Assembly (NCBI GenBank): GCA_003453085.1 | Contig: DMMK01000554.1 | Coordinates: 1-6,544, forward strand | Direction: 5' to 3' | DNA from: Verrucomicrobiales bacterium | GTDB taxonomy: Bacteria > Verrucomicrobiota > Verrucomicrobiia > Verrucomicrobiales > Verrucomicrobiaceae | DNA length: 6,544 bases | Part shown: piece by piece, positions 1 to 6,005 of the stretch | Layout of the letters: the number at the start of each line of letters is the position of its first letter | Numbering within the stretch: position 1 is the first letter of the stretch | Program-made: the position numbers and the translations under genes | Notes under the pieces: model-generated | The model's database searches: none | Told to the model about the DNA's origin: nothing | Seen by the model: only the letters and a program-made list of their open reading frames with translations

Positions 1-276
1 CCGAACGTGGCCTATCTCCTGCGCCAGTTCGGCACATGTTTCCAGGATGCGCAGGCTGCAGATGCCCTCGATGCTGGCATCCGTCGGGGGAAAGTAAAAA
101 CCAATGTCTGGCAGGCCAAGGGAACCCAGCACGGCATCGGCGATGGCATGGCATAGTACGTCTGCATCGGAGTGGCCCTTCAGGCCGTGGGTATGAGGGA
201 TTTCGATGCCTCCCAGGATCAGGGGGCGGCCTTCTTCAAAGGGGTGTACATCATAGCCAATGCCGACTCGGTTCAT
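1..276 (-). CDS. ispF: 2-C-methyl-D-erythritol 2,4-cyclodiphosphate synthase (5' part, runs off the left edge)
   Basis: IspF converts 4-diphosphocytidyl-methylerythritol 2-phosphate to the 2,4-cyclodiphosphate with release of CMP, in the cytosolic MEP isoprenoid pathway. The 92 visible codons (family length about 157) begin MNRVGIGYDVHPF. They carry the metal ligands D9 and H11 of the YDVH motif and H43, the GHSDADV motif at residues 34-40 (H35, D37), and the DIGFYFPPTD segment at 57-66 that corresponds to DIGxxFPDTD. All key residues expected in this half are present. The ATG at 276 fits the family N-terminus; an in-frame ATG at 282 lies two codons upstream, and a stop at 288-286 excludes anything longer. 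A weak AAGG sits about 7 nt before 276. The gene follows the AraC regulator on the same strand after 49 nt, so it may be cotranscribed with it. The C-terminal half is outside the window. Confidence 0.95.
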   Translation of the reverse strand, partial: MNRVGIGYDVHPFEEGRPLILGGIEIPHTHGLKGHSDADVLCHAIADAVLGSLGLPDIGFYFPPTDASIEGICSLRILETCAELAQEIGHVR

Positions 277-303
277 GCCCATGCCTTAGGCCGGGTTTCC
301 GAA

Positions 304-341
304 GTGGCAAGGCCGAAAGGGCAATCAGCCCGGCTTGCCAC
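304..341 (-). other. Inverted repeat over the stop codon of the AraC gene
   Basis: GTGGCAAG (304-311) pairs perfectly with CTTGCCAC (334-341). After one bulged G, CCG (313-315) pairs with CGG (331-333), giving 11 bp around a 15-nt loop that contains the regulator's TGA (327-325). In the minus-strand transcript it ends 27 nt before the ispF ATG. No U-run follows, so it is not a standard rho-independent terminator. It could slow termination or protect the 3' end of the mRNA, or it could be a by-product of coding sequence. Confidence 0.4.
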
Positions 342-1191
342 CCAGCGTGCGCATCTGCGCGCGGTATTCGCGCGGGGTGCTGCCCACCACTTCGCGGAAG
401 CGGCGGTTGAAGTTGGCCAAGTTTCGATAACCGCAATCCAGGGCGATATCGGTGATGTTGTTCTGGTCTTCCGCGATCATGCGGCAGGCCCGGCCGATGC
501 GGACTTCGTTGATGTATTCCGGCACGGTTTTGCCGGTGCGGGAGCGGAAGAAGCGGCTGAAGGCCCCTTCGCTGAGGTGGGCCAGCTTGGCCAACTGCGC
601 GCGGTCAATGTCCTCCGTCAGGTGCTGATGGATGTAGTCGCACACGCGCTCCATGCGGCCCTGGTCGGTGGCATGGAGGGTGGGTTCGTAGGCGGCACTG
701 GCGAGGGGCTTCAGGTCCTTGGCACGGGACATCACATCCAGGATGGCCAGGAGATCCACCACGCGGGTGAGGCCGTCACTTTCAGCCAGGTGGCGCAGGC
801 GCAGGGAGACTTCTTTGCGCACAGGGCCCTTGATTTCCAGGCCACGGCTGGCGCGGCGCAGCAGGCGGCGCACGGACTCCAGTTCCGGCAGGACCATCAG
901 GTCCTTGCCCAAAAAGTTCTCTTCAAAACGGATGATGATGGCATCGACGATGCCGGCACCCTCTTCCTGGTGCCACACGTGGGGAAGGTTGGACCCGACC
1001 AGAACGAGGTCACCATCGGTAATCGGGGCGATGTTGTCCCCCACCACGCGGTGGCCACGGCTGCGGATGGCCAGGGTGATCTGAAATTCTGGATGGAAAT
1101 GCCAGCGGGTGCCGTAGTCCGGTCCATGCACGAGCTCACAATGAAACGACTCCCAATCGCGGCGAGGGACTTTCTCAAAGACAGGCTTCAT
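325..1191 (-). CDS. AraC family transcriptional regulator with N-terminal cupin domain
   Basis: This is a DNA-binding regulator of 288 residues from the ATG at 1191. The N-terminal half is a cupin-like ligand-binding domain with WHFHPE at residues 30-35 (H31, H33) and PHVWH at 70-74, as in RhaR-type sensors of sugars or other small molecules. The last ~100 residues form the AraC double helix-turn-helix. The first HTH covers about 198-235 (AQLAKLAHLSEGAFSRFF onward) and the second about 245-277 (ITDIALDCGYRNLANFNRRF, ending STPREYR). Length and domain order are typical of the family. A TTG at 1227 would add 12 residues, but that TTG lies inside a good -35 box, and MKPVFEKVP is a natural family N-terminus, so the ATG at 1191 is preferred. 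The gene is divergent from the kinase gene at 1327. Its ligand and targets cannot be read from the sequence. Confidence 0.9.
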   Translation of the reverse strand: MKPVFEKVPRRDWESFHCELVHGPDYGTRWHFHPEFQITLAIRSRGHRVVGDNIAPITDGDLVLVGSNLPHVWHQEEGAGIVDAIIIRFEENFLGKDLMVLPELESVRRLLRRASRGLEIKGPVRKEVSLRLRHLAESDGLTRVVDLLAILDVMSRAKDLKPLASAAYEPTLHATDQGRMERVCDYIHQHLTEDIDRAQLAKLAHLSEGAFSRFFRSRTGKTVPEYINEVRIGRACRMIAEDQNNITDIALDCGYRNLANFNRRFREVVGSTPREYRAQMRTLGGKPG

Positions 1192-1198
1192 GTCTTTG

Positions 1199-1227
1199 AA
1201 TGTAAACACGGAATCTGGGAATGCCAA
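1199..1227 (-). promoter_or_regulatory. Sigma-70-type promoter of the AraC gene
   Basis: Read on the minus strand, TTGGCA (1227-1222, 5 of 6 matches to TTGACA) is followed by exactly 17 nt and TACATT (1204-1199, 4 of 6 matches to TATAAT). Transcription would start near 1192, directly before the ATG at 1191, which predicts a leaderless or nearly leaderless mRNA. This also explains the rival TTG start at 1227 as part of the -35 box. Confidence 0.55.
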
Positions 1228-1286
1228 ATGCGCGCTTGTGCTGAAGAATGAACTTTTGGTGCTGTACGTGTGTCCTCATCCAGCGG

Positions 1287-1315
1287 TTGCAGCTTCCCCC
1301 GCCGTGCCCTTTAAT
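1287..1315 (+). promoter_or_regulatory. Probable promoter of the kinase-methyltransferase pair
   Basis: TTGCAG (1287-1292, 3 of 6 matches) is followed by 17 nt and TTTAAT (1310-1315, 5 of 6 matches to TATAAT). The -10 box ends 11 nt before the kinase ATG, so the predicted transcript has a leader of only about 5 nt. The promoter faces away from the AraC promoter; 59 bp lie between the two -35 boxes, room for a shared operator, although I see no clear dyad there. Confidence 0.4.
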
Positions 1316-1326
1316 GCCGATTTCCC

Positions 1327-2310
1327 ATGCCACCTGAACACGAGGCCCTTCTCATCCTGACCCGCCAGCAGTTTCCCGCGCTGAGGGACGTCCCTTGCGA
1401 GGTGGAACCGATTGTCAAAGGCGGGTCCGACCGCCATTTTTACCGTTTTATCTGGGGTGGGGATGTTCATCCACCCATGATTCTCATGGTTTACACCATG
1501 GCCCGGCGGGACAATCCGAAGTTTGTGCCTGCTACGCACCGGCTGGCCGGGCTGGGGGTGAATGTGCCGAAGATTTATGCCTTCGATGAGCAGCGTCTGT
1601 GCGTCTGGCTGGAGGATCTAGGCCGGGATGATTTGCATGCCCACCGTGATGATCCCTGGGAGGTCCGGGCGGGTTACTATCAGGCCACATTGCGGCAGGC
1701 GGCCAAAATTCACTCTGTGGGCGCGGCCAGCCTCGCGGCGGCAGATCTCAGCACCTTGGAGCCTGAATTCAACGAGGCCCTCTACGAATGGGAGCAGAAC
1801 TACTTCATTGAGCACTTCGTGCGTGGGGTCCTGCGGCGTGATGTGGAAACGCCTGAGCATGCCCCTGCGCGTGCGGTTTTACAGGAGTTGAGGCAGCGAC
1901 TTGCACGTCTGCCGCGCTGCCTAGTGCACCGGGATTTTCAGAGTCAAAATGTGCTGCTGCGCGATGGCGAAGCTTGGCTGGTGGACTACCAGGGCCTGCG
2001 CCCCGGACTGGCGGAGTATGATCTGGCCTCCCTGCTTTTTGACCCCTACGTGACCCTCAGCCGGAGCGAGCGCGGCGAACTGCTGCAATACTACGCCGAC
2101 CTCCGGGGCCTGCCCCTGCCAGAGCTGCGCCAGGTGGTGTATCAATGCGCCGCCCAGCGCCTGATGCAGGCCCTCGGTGCTTATGGCAACCTCAGCCGCA
2201 ACCAGGGCAAGACACATTTCGAGCAGCACATCCCGGCGGGGATGCGGAACCTGACCTCCGTGTGTGATGAGGCTCCCGAGCTGGAGCCTCTGCGCAGCCT
2301 TTTCATCTGA
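1327..2310 (+). CDS. AmgK-like phosphotransferase (APH/choline kinase fold sugar kinase)
   Basis: A 327-residue cytosolic kinase of the aminoglycoside phosphotransferase superfamily, closest by motif to the AmgK-type group (COG3178) that phosphorylates N-acetylmuramate or N-acetylglucosamine at the anomeric position in cell-wall recycling. The glycine-rich nucleotide loop is GGSDRHFYR (32-40), and LEDLG (95-99) marks the hinge. The catalytic loop is HRDFQSQN (201-208; D203, N208), the metal-binding Asp is D220 in VDYQG, and YDLASLLFDP (231-240) follows. The C-terminal QRLMQALGAYGNL segment (277-289) and the HIPAGMRNL end (301-309) fit this subgroup. No Lys is seen in the strand ILMVYTM (52-58), as I recall for AmgK relatives. 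The ATG at 1327 has no Shine-Dalgarno sequence. The methyltransferase gene starts 4 nt after its stop. The substrate is inferred only; no MurU-type nucleotidyltransferase lies beside it. Confidence 0.85.
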   Translation: MPPEHEALLILTRQQFPALRDVPCEVEPIVKGGSDRHFYRFIWGGDVHPPMILMVYTMARRDNPKFVPATHRLAGLGVNVPKIYAFDEQRLCVWLEDLGRDDLHAHRDDPWEVRAGYYQATLRQAAKIHSVGAASLAAADLSTLEPEFNEALYEWEQNYFIEHFVRGVLRRDVETPEHAPARAVLQELRQRLARLPRCLVHRDFQSQNVLLRDGEAWLVDYQGLRPGLAEYDLASLLFDPYVTLSRSERGELLQYYADLRGLPLPELRQVVYQCAAQRLMQALGAYGNLSRNQGKTHFEQHIPAGMRNLTSVCDEAPELEPLRSLFI

Positions 2311-2314
2311 CCTG

Positions 2315-3334
2315 ATGCACGTCTTCCTGCCTGTCATCGATTGCGGCCCCTTCCTGGTCGAGGAACTGAAACGTGCCGGCATTGCCGCGACGGAAGATGC
2401 CGTGACAGGCCTCATCCATGCTCCGGCCCTGCCAGAGCTCCCATGGCTGGCCTTTGCACGGCAGACCCTGCCCGAGGCGACCGAAGTGAAAGAGGCTTCC
2501 ATCAATGCCTGGGCGGACCACATCATCACCCGCATCGCCGGGATCTTGCCCGATGCCCAGCCTTGGCGGCTGCATCTCTGGCCTGCCTATGGCGAAGGGA
2601 AGGCGGGCCTGCACCGCTGCGACCTGATTCGCACCGCGCTGAATGAGCGGCTGAAAAAGCGCCGACGTGCCTTGCTGCGTTCGTTGGAAGAAAGTGCCGC
2701 TGCCTTTTCACCCGAAACTTCCCTGGTCCAGGCCGTGCTCACCGGGCCGGACGCGGGTTTTGTCTCCGTCAGTGCCGCGCCGCAGCCCTCGGAGTTGCGG
2801 GCTCTCATCTCGCCTTTCCTGGGTGGGGACGTCCCCCATGCCGAAGACAAGGCCGCTCCCAGCCGGGCTTTTGCCAAGGTCATCGAGTCCGAGCTGCGCC
2901 TGGGGCAGCAGATTGAAAGTGGCCAGACCTGCGTGGATCTGGGGGCCTCCCCCGGGAGCTGGAGCTACGTGGCCATCCAGCGCGGGGCCTATGTCACCGC
3001 GATTGACCGCAGCCCGCTGCGTGATGACCTGATGCGCAATCCGCGCCTCAGCTTTCAGCAGGCCGATGCCTTCAAATTCCGCCCCGAACAGCCCGTGGAC
3101 TGGCTCATCTGCGATATCATCGCCGCTCCGCAGCGCAGCCTGGATCTCCTCATGGACTGGCTGCGCGAGCGTCAGATGCGTCGTTTCATCGTGACGCTGA
3201 AGTTCAAGGGTAGTGACGAGTATCATCTCATGGATGCCCTCAAAGAACTGGCCCCGCCGCTGTGTGCGGACTTCCGCCTGACGCGCCTCTGCGCGAATAA
3301 AAACGAGGTCACCGCTTTTGGTGTGGTGGCTTGA
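2315..3334 (+). CDS. RlmM/FtsJ-like 23S rRNA ribose 2'-O-methyltransferase
   Basis: A 339-residue SAM-dependent methyltransferase resembling RlmM (COG2933), which in E. coli methylates the 2'-OH of C2498 in 23S rRNA. The C-terminal Rossmann domain has SAM motif I CVDLGASPGSWSY (206-218), the acidic motif II residue D231, and DAFKFRPEQPVDWLICD (251-267), closely like the RlmM motif DGFKFRP...CD. The FtsJ-type catalytic tetrad appears complete: K188 (SRAFAKVIE), D267, K296 (TLKFK) and E331 (NKNEVT). The SRAFAKVIESELRLG lead-in (183-197) also matches RlmM. The N-terminal ~170 residues are divergent and take the place of the THUMP-like region; total length is slightly below the E. coli 366. The ATG at 2315 lies 4 nt after the kinase stop; an in-frame start at 2264 would overlap the kinase by 47 nt and is unlikely. 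The fold call is firm; the exact rRNA target is inferred. Confidence 0.85.
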   Translation: MHVFLPVIDCGPFLVEELKRAGIAATEDAVTGLIHAPALPELPWLAFARQTLPEATEVKEASINAWADHIITRIAGILPDAQPWRLHLWPAYGEGKAGLHRCDLIRTALNERLKKRRRALLRSLEESAAAFSPETSLVQAVLTGPDAGFVSVSAAPQPSELRALISPFLGGDVPHAEDKAAPSRAFAKVIESELRLGQQIESGQTCVDLGASPGSWSYVAIQRGAYVTAIDRSPLRDDLMRNPRLSFQQADAFKFRPEQPVDWLICDIIAAPQRSLDLLMDWLRERQMRRFIVTLKFKGSDEYHLMDALKELAPPLCADFRLTRLCANKNEVTAFGVVA

Positions 3335-3409
3335 CCCCTATCGGGAATCCTTGGCCTTTTGTCCGGGAAGTTCCATTCTGGGTTCGCTGACGTTTTTGCT
3401 GCCTTTTTC

Positions 3410-3994
3410 ATGACCCTCATCATCTTTGACCTCGAAACCACCGGGCTGTCTCCCTGCCACAACGAAATCATCCAGATTGCGGCGGTGAAGATGAAGGTGG
3501 GCTGCTGGGAGCCGCAGGGGCATTTTGATACGTTTGTGCGGCCCCAGGGCCGGGTGCCACGCTTCATCACGGGGTTGACAGGCATCTCCCAGGCTCAGGT
3601 GGAGCGCGCGCCGTCGCCTGTGCAGGCCCTGATGGCCTTTACGCAGTTCATCGGAGAAGAAGCGACGCTGGTGGCCCACAATGGCCCTGGCTTTGACATG
3701 CGGTTCATTGCGGAAAACTGCACGCGCCATGGGCTGCCGGTGCGGCCGACCGCGATGATGGACTCCCGCGCTTTTTCCCGGAAGTTCTGGGGTGGCCGGG
3801 GTGGTCATGGGTTGGACCCGATCCTGCACCGCCTGGGACTGTCTGCCGATGGGGTGAAGCGCCACGATGCCCGGGGCGATGTGCACCTGCTGGCGCAGGC
3901 TGTGCGGAAGATGTGGGGGCAGTTGGTGCCCGATTTTCAAAGCTGCCCGGTGGAGCTGAAAACAGGGGTGATCCCGGCCCTGCCGGTGGTTTGA
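3410..3994 (+). CDS. DnaQ-like DEDDh 3'-5' exonuclease
   Basis: A 194-residue stand-alone 3'-5' exonuclease of the DnaQ/PolC-proofreading superfamily, acting on DNA or RNA ends with two metal ions. All five catalytic residues are visible: D7 and E9 in IIFDLETTG (ExoI), D96 in AHNGPGFDMRFI (ExoII), and H152 and D157 in HDARGD (ExoIII, DEDDh type). The segment FITGLTGISQAQVE (52-65) is the usual ITGIT region. The C-terminus is short, with no polymerase, helicase or UvrC-like fusion, so it could be a repair or RNA-trimming enzyme as well as a proofreader. The ATG at 3410 places TLIIFDLETTG at the N-terminus as the family expects; a TTG at 3359 would add 17 residues and is less likely. It has no Shine-Dalgarno sequence. 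The 75-nt gap after the methyltransferase allows cotranscription, though a weak TTGGCC-N17-CATTCT pair lies at 3351-3379. Confidence 0.9.
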   Translation: MTLIIFDLETTGLSPCHNEIIQIAAVKMKVGCWEPQGHFDTFVRPQGRVPRFITGLTGISQAQVERAPSPVQALMAFTQFIGEEATLVAHNGPGFDMRFIAENCTRHGLPVRPTAMMDSRAFSRKFWGGRGGHGLDPILHRLGLSADGVKRHDARGDVHLLAQAVRKMWGQLVPDFQSCPVELKTGVIPALPVV

Positions 3995-4049
3995 CCCCCG
4001 TGGTCGGTGGGTGCAGGGAAAAGATGCGGATGGACAGTTGTGCTGCGGT

Positions 4050-4081
4050 TGACGAAAGAAGCGACCGTCACCACCCGTGAC
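4050..4081 (+). promoter_or_regulatory. TGAC-based dyads upstream of the beta-propeller gene
   Basis: TGACG (4050-4054) and CGTCA (4066-4070) form an inverted pair 11 nt apart. An overlapping perfect repeat GTCAC (4067-4071), CACCC, GTGAC (4077-4081) ends 9 nt before the ATG. TTGACG at 4049-4054 could also be a -35 box, but no -10 lies at the right distance. The arrangement may be an operator or a small hairpin near the start codon; the arms are short and chance is possible. Confidence 0.25.
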
Positions 4082-4090
4082 TAGAAGCAC

Positions 4091-5398
4091 ATGTCTGCCA
4101 TTTTCCGTCTCCAGCTTTCCACGCTCGCCTTTGCGGCGGCACTTGCGGCCCAGCCTGCCACGACACCTGTTTTCTGGCCGGATAAAAATGGCCCGACTTT
4201 TGATGGCGTGGTGCCTGCGGCCGAGGCTGCCCGGCTGCCTTTGAAGTGGAATGCCACCACGGGGGAAAACATCGTCTGGAAGGTGGACCTTCAGGATGAG
4301 GGGCACAGCTCCCCGGTGATTGGCGGCGACCGCATCTGGTTCACTTCGGCGACCACGGATGGCAAGAAGCAGTTCCTCTACGGCATTGACCGCCAGAGCG
4401 GCAAGGTGGTGCACCATGACGTGGTATTTGAAAACGCCGCGCCCGAGGAGCTGGGCAATCCGCTGAACAACTATGCCGCACCCTCCCCCGTGCTGGAAGC
4501 CGATGCGCTGTATGTCCACTTTGGCACCTACGGCACCGCCCGCATTGACCCGGTCACGGCCAAGAAAGTGTGGGAGCGCCGGGACATCAATGTCCGCCAT
4601 TATCGCGGGCCCGGCTCCTCACCGATGATTCATGGGGACCTGCTCATTCTGACCTTTGACGGCATTGACCAACAGTTTGTTACCGCCCTCAATAAGAAGA
4701 CGGGGGAAACCGTGTGGAAGACCGCCCGCACCACGGACTATGGCGATCTGGATGCTCAGGGCCATCCCACACGCGATGGCGACATGCGCAAGGCCTACCA
4801 CACGCCGAGCGTCTTCAATTTGGCCGGGGTGGAAACGCTGGTGTCCATCGGTTCCCGCGCTGCTTTTGGTTATGCCGTGGATACAGGCAAGGAACTGTGG
4901 ACGGTGCGCCATGGCGGCTTCAATGCCGCCATTCGCCCGCTGGTTTGCGAAAACGTGCTGGTGCTGAACACGGGGTCTGAGAGGTCCCATACGGTGGGGG
5001 TGAAAATTGATGCCCAGATGAAGGGCGACATCACGGCCAGCCACGTGATCTGGGACCGCGAAAAGCGTAATGCCAGCGAGGCCAATTCCGTGCTGGTGGG
5101 CGGCCTGCTCTTCCAGATCACCCGTGGGGGCATCGTCACCTGCATGAATCCCGTCACCGGGGAAGACGTGTGGGAAGAGCGTCTCACGGGCCAGCACCTC
5201 CCCAGCCCTATTGCTGCAGGAGATCGTCTTTACTTCAGCAATGACCGGGGTGACACCCGTGTGCTGCGTGCCGGACCTAAATTTGAAGTCTTGGCGGAAA
5301 ATGTCTTGCCCGATGCCATGACGGCGGCGCCCGCAGTGGCGGATGGAGCTCTTTTTATCCGCACCAAAAAGCAGCTTTTCAAGATTGCCGCTAAGTAA
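4091..5398 (+). CDS. Exported PQQ-like beta-propeller repeat protein
   Basis: A 435-residue protein of the PQQ/quinoprotein-like propeller superfamily (BamB-like fold). The N-terminus has a signal peptide with R6, a hydrophobic stretch at about 8-19, and an ALA cleavage site near residues 17-20. No lipobox Cys is present, so the mature protein is probably periplasmic or secreted. Blade-type motifs of the form (I/L)dxxTGkxxW recur at GIDRQSGKVV (98-107), RIDPVTAKKVWE (151-162), ALNKKTGETVWK (199-210), AVDTGKELW (262-270) and CMNPVTGEDVWEE (351-363). The opening W29, NG and GENIVWKV...GHSSPVIGG (58-79) resembles paralogues abundant in Planctomycetes and Verrucomicrobia. These usually carry no PQQ, and no dehydrogenase catalytic residues are evident, so the role is unknown; binding or scaffold work at the cell surface is a guess. 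The ATG at 4091 is chosen because the signal peptide starts there. AGAAG lies too close to the ATG to be a good ribosome site. Confidence 0.9.
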   Translation: MSAIFRLQLSTLAFAAALAAQPATTPVFWPDKNGPTFDGVVPAAEAARLPLKWNATTGENIVWKVDLQDEGHSSPVIGGDRIWFTSATTDGKKQFLYGIDRQSGKVVHHDVVFENAAPEELGNPLNNYAAPSPVLEADALYVHFGTYGTARIDPVTAKKVWERRDINVRHYRGPGSSPMIHGDLLILTFDGIDQQFVTALNKKTGETVWKTARTTDYGDLDAQGHPTRDGDMRKAYHTPSVFNLAGVETLVSIGSRAAFGYAVDTGKELWTVRHGGFNAAIRPLVCENVLVLNTGSERSHTVGVKIDAQMKGDITASHVIWDREKRNASEANSVLVGGLLFQITRGGIVTCMNPVTGEDVWEERLTGQHLPSPIAAGDRLYFSNDRGDTRVLRAGPKFEVLAENVLPDAMTAAPAVADGALFIRTKKQLFKIAAK

Positions 5399-5407
5399 GC
5401 TTTGGAT

Positions 5408-5431
5408 GTGGCCTAACGGCACTTAATTTTT
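5408..5431 (+). terminator. Weak terminator candidate after the beta-propeller gene
   Basis: GTGGCC (5408-5413) can pair with GGCAC (5418-5422) through five base pairs and one bulged G around a TAAC loop, followed by TTAATTTTT (5423-5431). It begins 9 nt after the stop codon, which is the right place, but the stem is short and imperfect. Confidence 0.25.
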
Positions 5432-5549
5432 GGCCATTGCCGACGTTGGATGCACAAAAACGCGCTGGGAGCCGCATTCTATCAGGAAAGAGACCCAACT
5501 GAGAAATAACAGCTTCTTATCACAAATACGTCGCAAGTTCTGAAAAACG

Positions 5550-5558
5550 TGTTATTCT
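5550..5558 (+). promoter_or_regulatory. Extended -10 promoter of the small basic protein gene
   Basis: TGT followed by TATTCT (hexamer 5553-5558, 4 of 6 matches to TATAAT) forms an extended -10 element in an AT-rich stretch. No good -35 is seen at 16-18 nt upstream, which fits extended -10 promoters. The hexamer ends 10 nt before the ATG at 5569, so the expected start near 5565 leaves a leader of about 4 nt. Confidence 0.4.
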
Positions 5559-5568
5559 AAAGACCTCT

Positions 5569-5892
5569 ATGGCTACGACACCGACTCGCAAAACACGTTT
5601 CTCCCGCCGCGTCCCTGACCATGTAACCGATGAGCTCGTCAATGTATTGTCCGCTGGGGACACTCTTGAGTTCAACGCGTTGTTCAAACTGGTTTATGAC
5701 AATTTAAAGCTGAAGAATGCTGTGAGCGGGGGCGAAGAAATGCTCCGCCTGCGTTCTTATGAGAAGCTTCAGGGCCTTGTTAGCCGCGGCCTTTGCGCCA
5801 AGGTCAGCAAGACCTACCGTGGTCTGGAAGGCCTGCGCGCAGCGCATCAGGCAACGATTGCTGCCCGCACGGCAGCCGTGGTGGCCCGCTAA
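5569..5892 (+). CDS. Small basic protein of unknown function, possible winged-helix fold
   Basis: I do not recognise this 107-residue protein as a named family. Its N-terminal tail is strongly basic (R7, K8, R10, R13, R14); by count it has 18 Lys/Arg against 10 Asp/Glu. Residues 17-50 look helical. Residues 56-73 (EEMLRLRSYEKLQGLVSRGL) followed by CAKVSKTYRGLEGL (75-88) look like a recognition helix plus wing of a winged helix-turn-helix, the common pattern 'L..L...Gl..k....Y.g'. The C-terminus (91-107) is an Ala-rich helix. No signal peptide or membrane segment is seen. The gene stands alone, with its own extended -10 promoter and a strong terminator 18 nt after the stop. It looks less GC-rich than its neighbours. 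A nucleic-acid-binding or nucleoid-associated role is a reasonable inference, not a demonstrated one. Confidence 0.8.
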   Translation: MATTPTRKTRFSRRVPDHVTDELVNVLSAGDTLEFNALFKLVYDNLKLKNAVSGGEEMLRLRSYEKLQGLVSRGLCAKVSKTYRGLEGLRAAHQATIAARTAAVVAR

Positions 5893-5910
5893 TCCTTCTT
5901 TTTACTTCTT

Positions 5911-5951
5911 AGAACCGCCTTTTCCTTCATTGGGAAAGGCGGTTCTTTTTT
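5911..5951 (+). terminator. Strong rho-independent terminator
   Basis: AGAACCGCCTTTTCC (5911-5925) pairs with GGGAAAGGCGGTTCT (5932-5946) over 15 bp, with a single G-T pair, around the loop TTCATT. A run of six T (5946-5951) follows. It lies 18 nt after the stop of the small protein gene. The opposite strand lacks a T-run after the stem, so it terminates plus-strand transcription only and insulates the GNAT gene from upstream reading. Confidence 0.93.
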
Positions 5952-5966
5952 GTCCCCACGCACTGC

Positions 5967-5995
5967 TTGACGAGTGCTCCAGGCACCCTCACAAA
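5967..5995 (+). promoter_or_regulatory. Weak promoter candidate for the acetyltransferase gene
   Basis: TTGACG (5967-5972, 5 of 6 matches) is followed by 17 nt and CACAAA (5990-5995, only 3 of 6 matches). The strong terminator just upstream means the acetyltransferase needs a promoter within 5952-6005, and this is the best pair in that interval. The -10 would again end 10 nt before the ATG. Confidence 0.25.
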
Positions 5996-6005
5996 CTGTC
6001 CCTCC

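Noticed and set aside
172..1251. 359-codon plus-strand open frame opposite the AraC and ispF genes
   Set aside because: It lies antisense to genes with clear cupin/HTH and IspF motifs, has no recognisable domain, and is explained by GC-rich codon bias keeping the opposite frame open.
2264..2314. Upstream in-frame start for the methyltransferase
   Set aside because: It would overlap the kinase coding end by 47 nt and add residues that do not resemble the family; the ATG at 2315 directly follows the kinase stop.
1921..2535. 204-codon minus-strand open frame over the kinase-methyltransferase junction
   Set aside because: Opposes two genes whose catalytic motifs are intact; no motif of its own.
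3351..3379. TTGGCC-N17-CATTCT as a promoter for the exonuclease
   Set aside because: The -10 matches consensus at only 3 of 6 positions and the gene may simply be read from upstream; too weak to list as a feature.
3994..4012. ACCC...GGGT as a terminator after the exonuclease
   Set aside because: Only four continuous base pairs and no T-run follow.
3338..4600. 420-codon minus-strand open frame
   Set aside because: It spans the antisense of the exonuclease, the intergenic gap and the propeller gene; its translation is rich in Arg/His/Pro with no motif, while the plus strand has complete catalytic motifs.
4619..5422. 267-codon minus-strand open frame
   Set aside because: Antisense shadow of the beta-propeller gene, without domains or a start signal.
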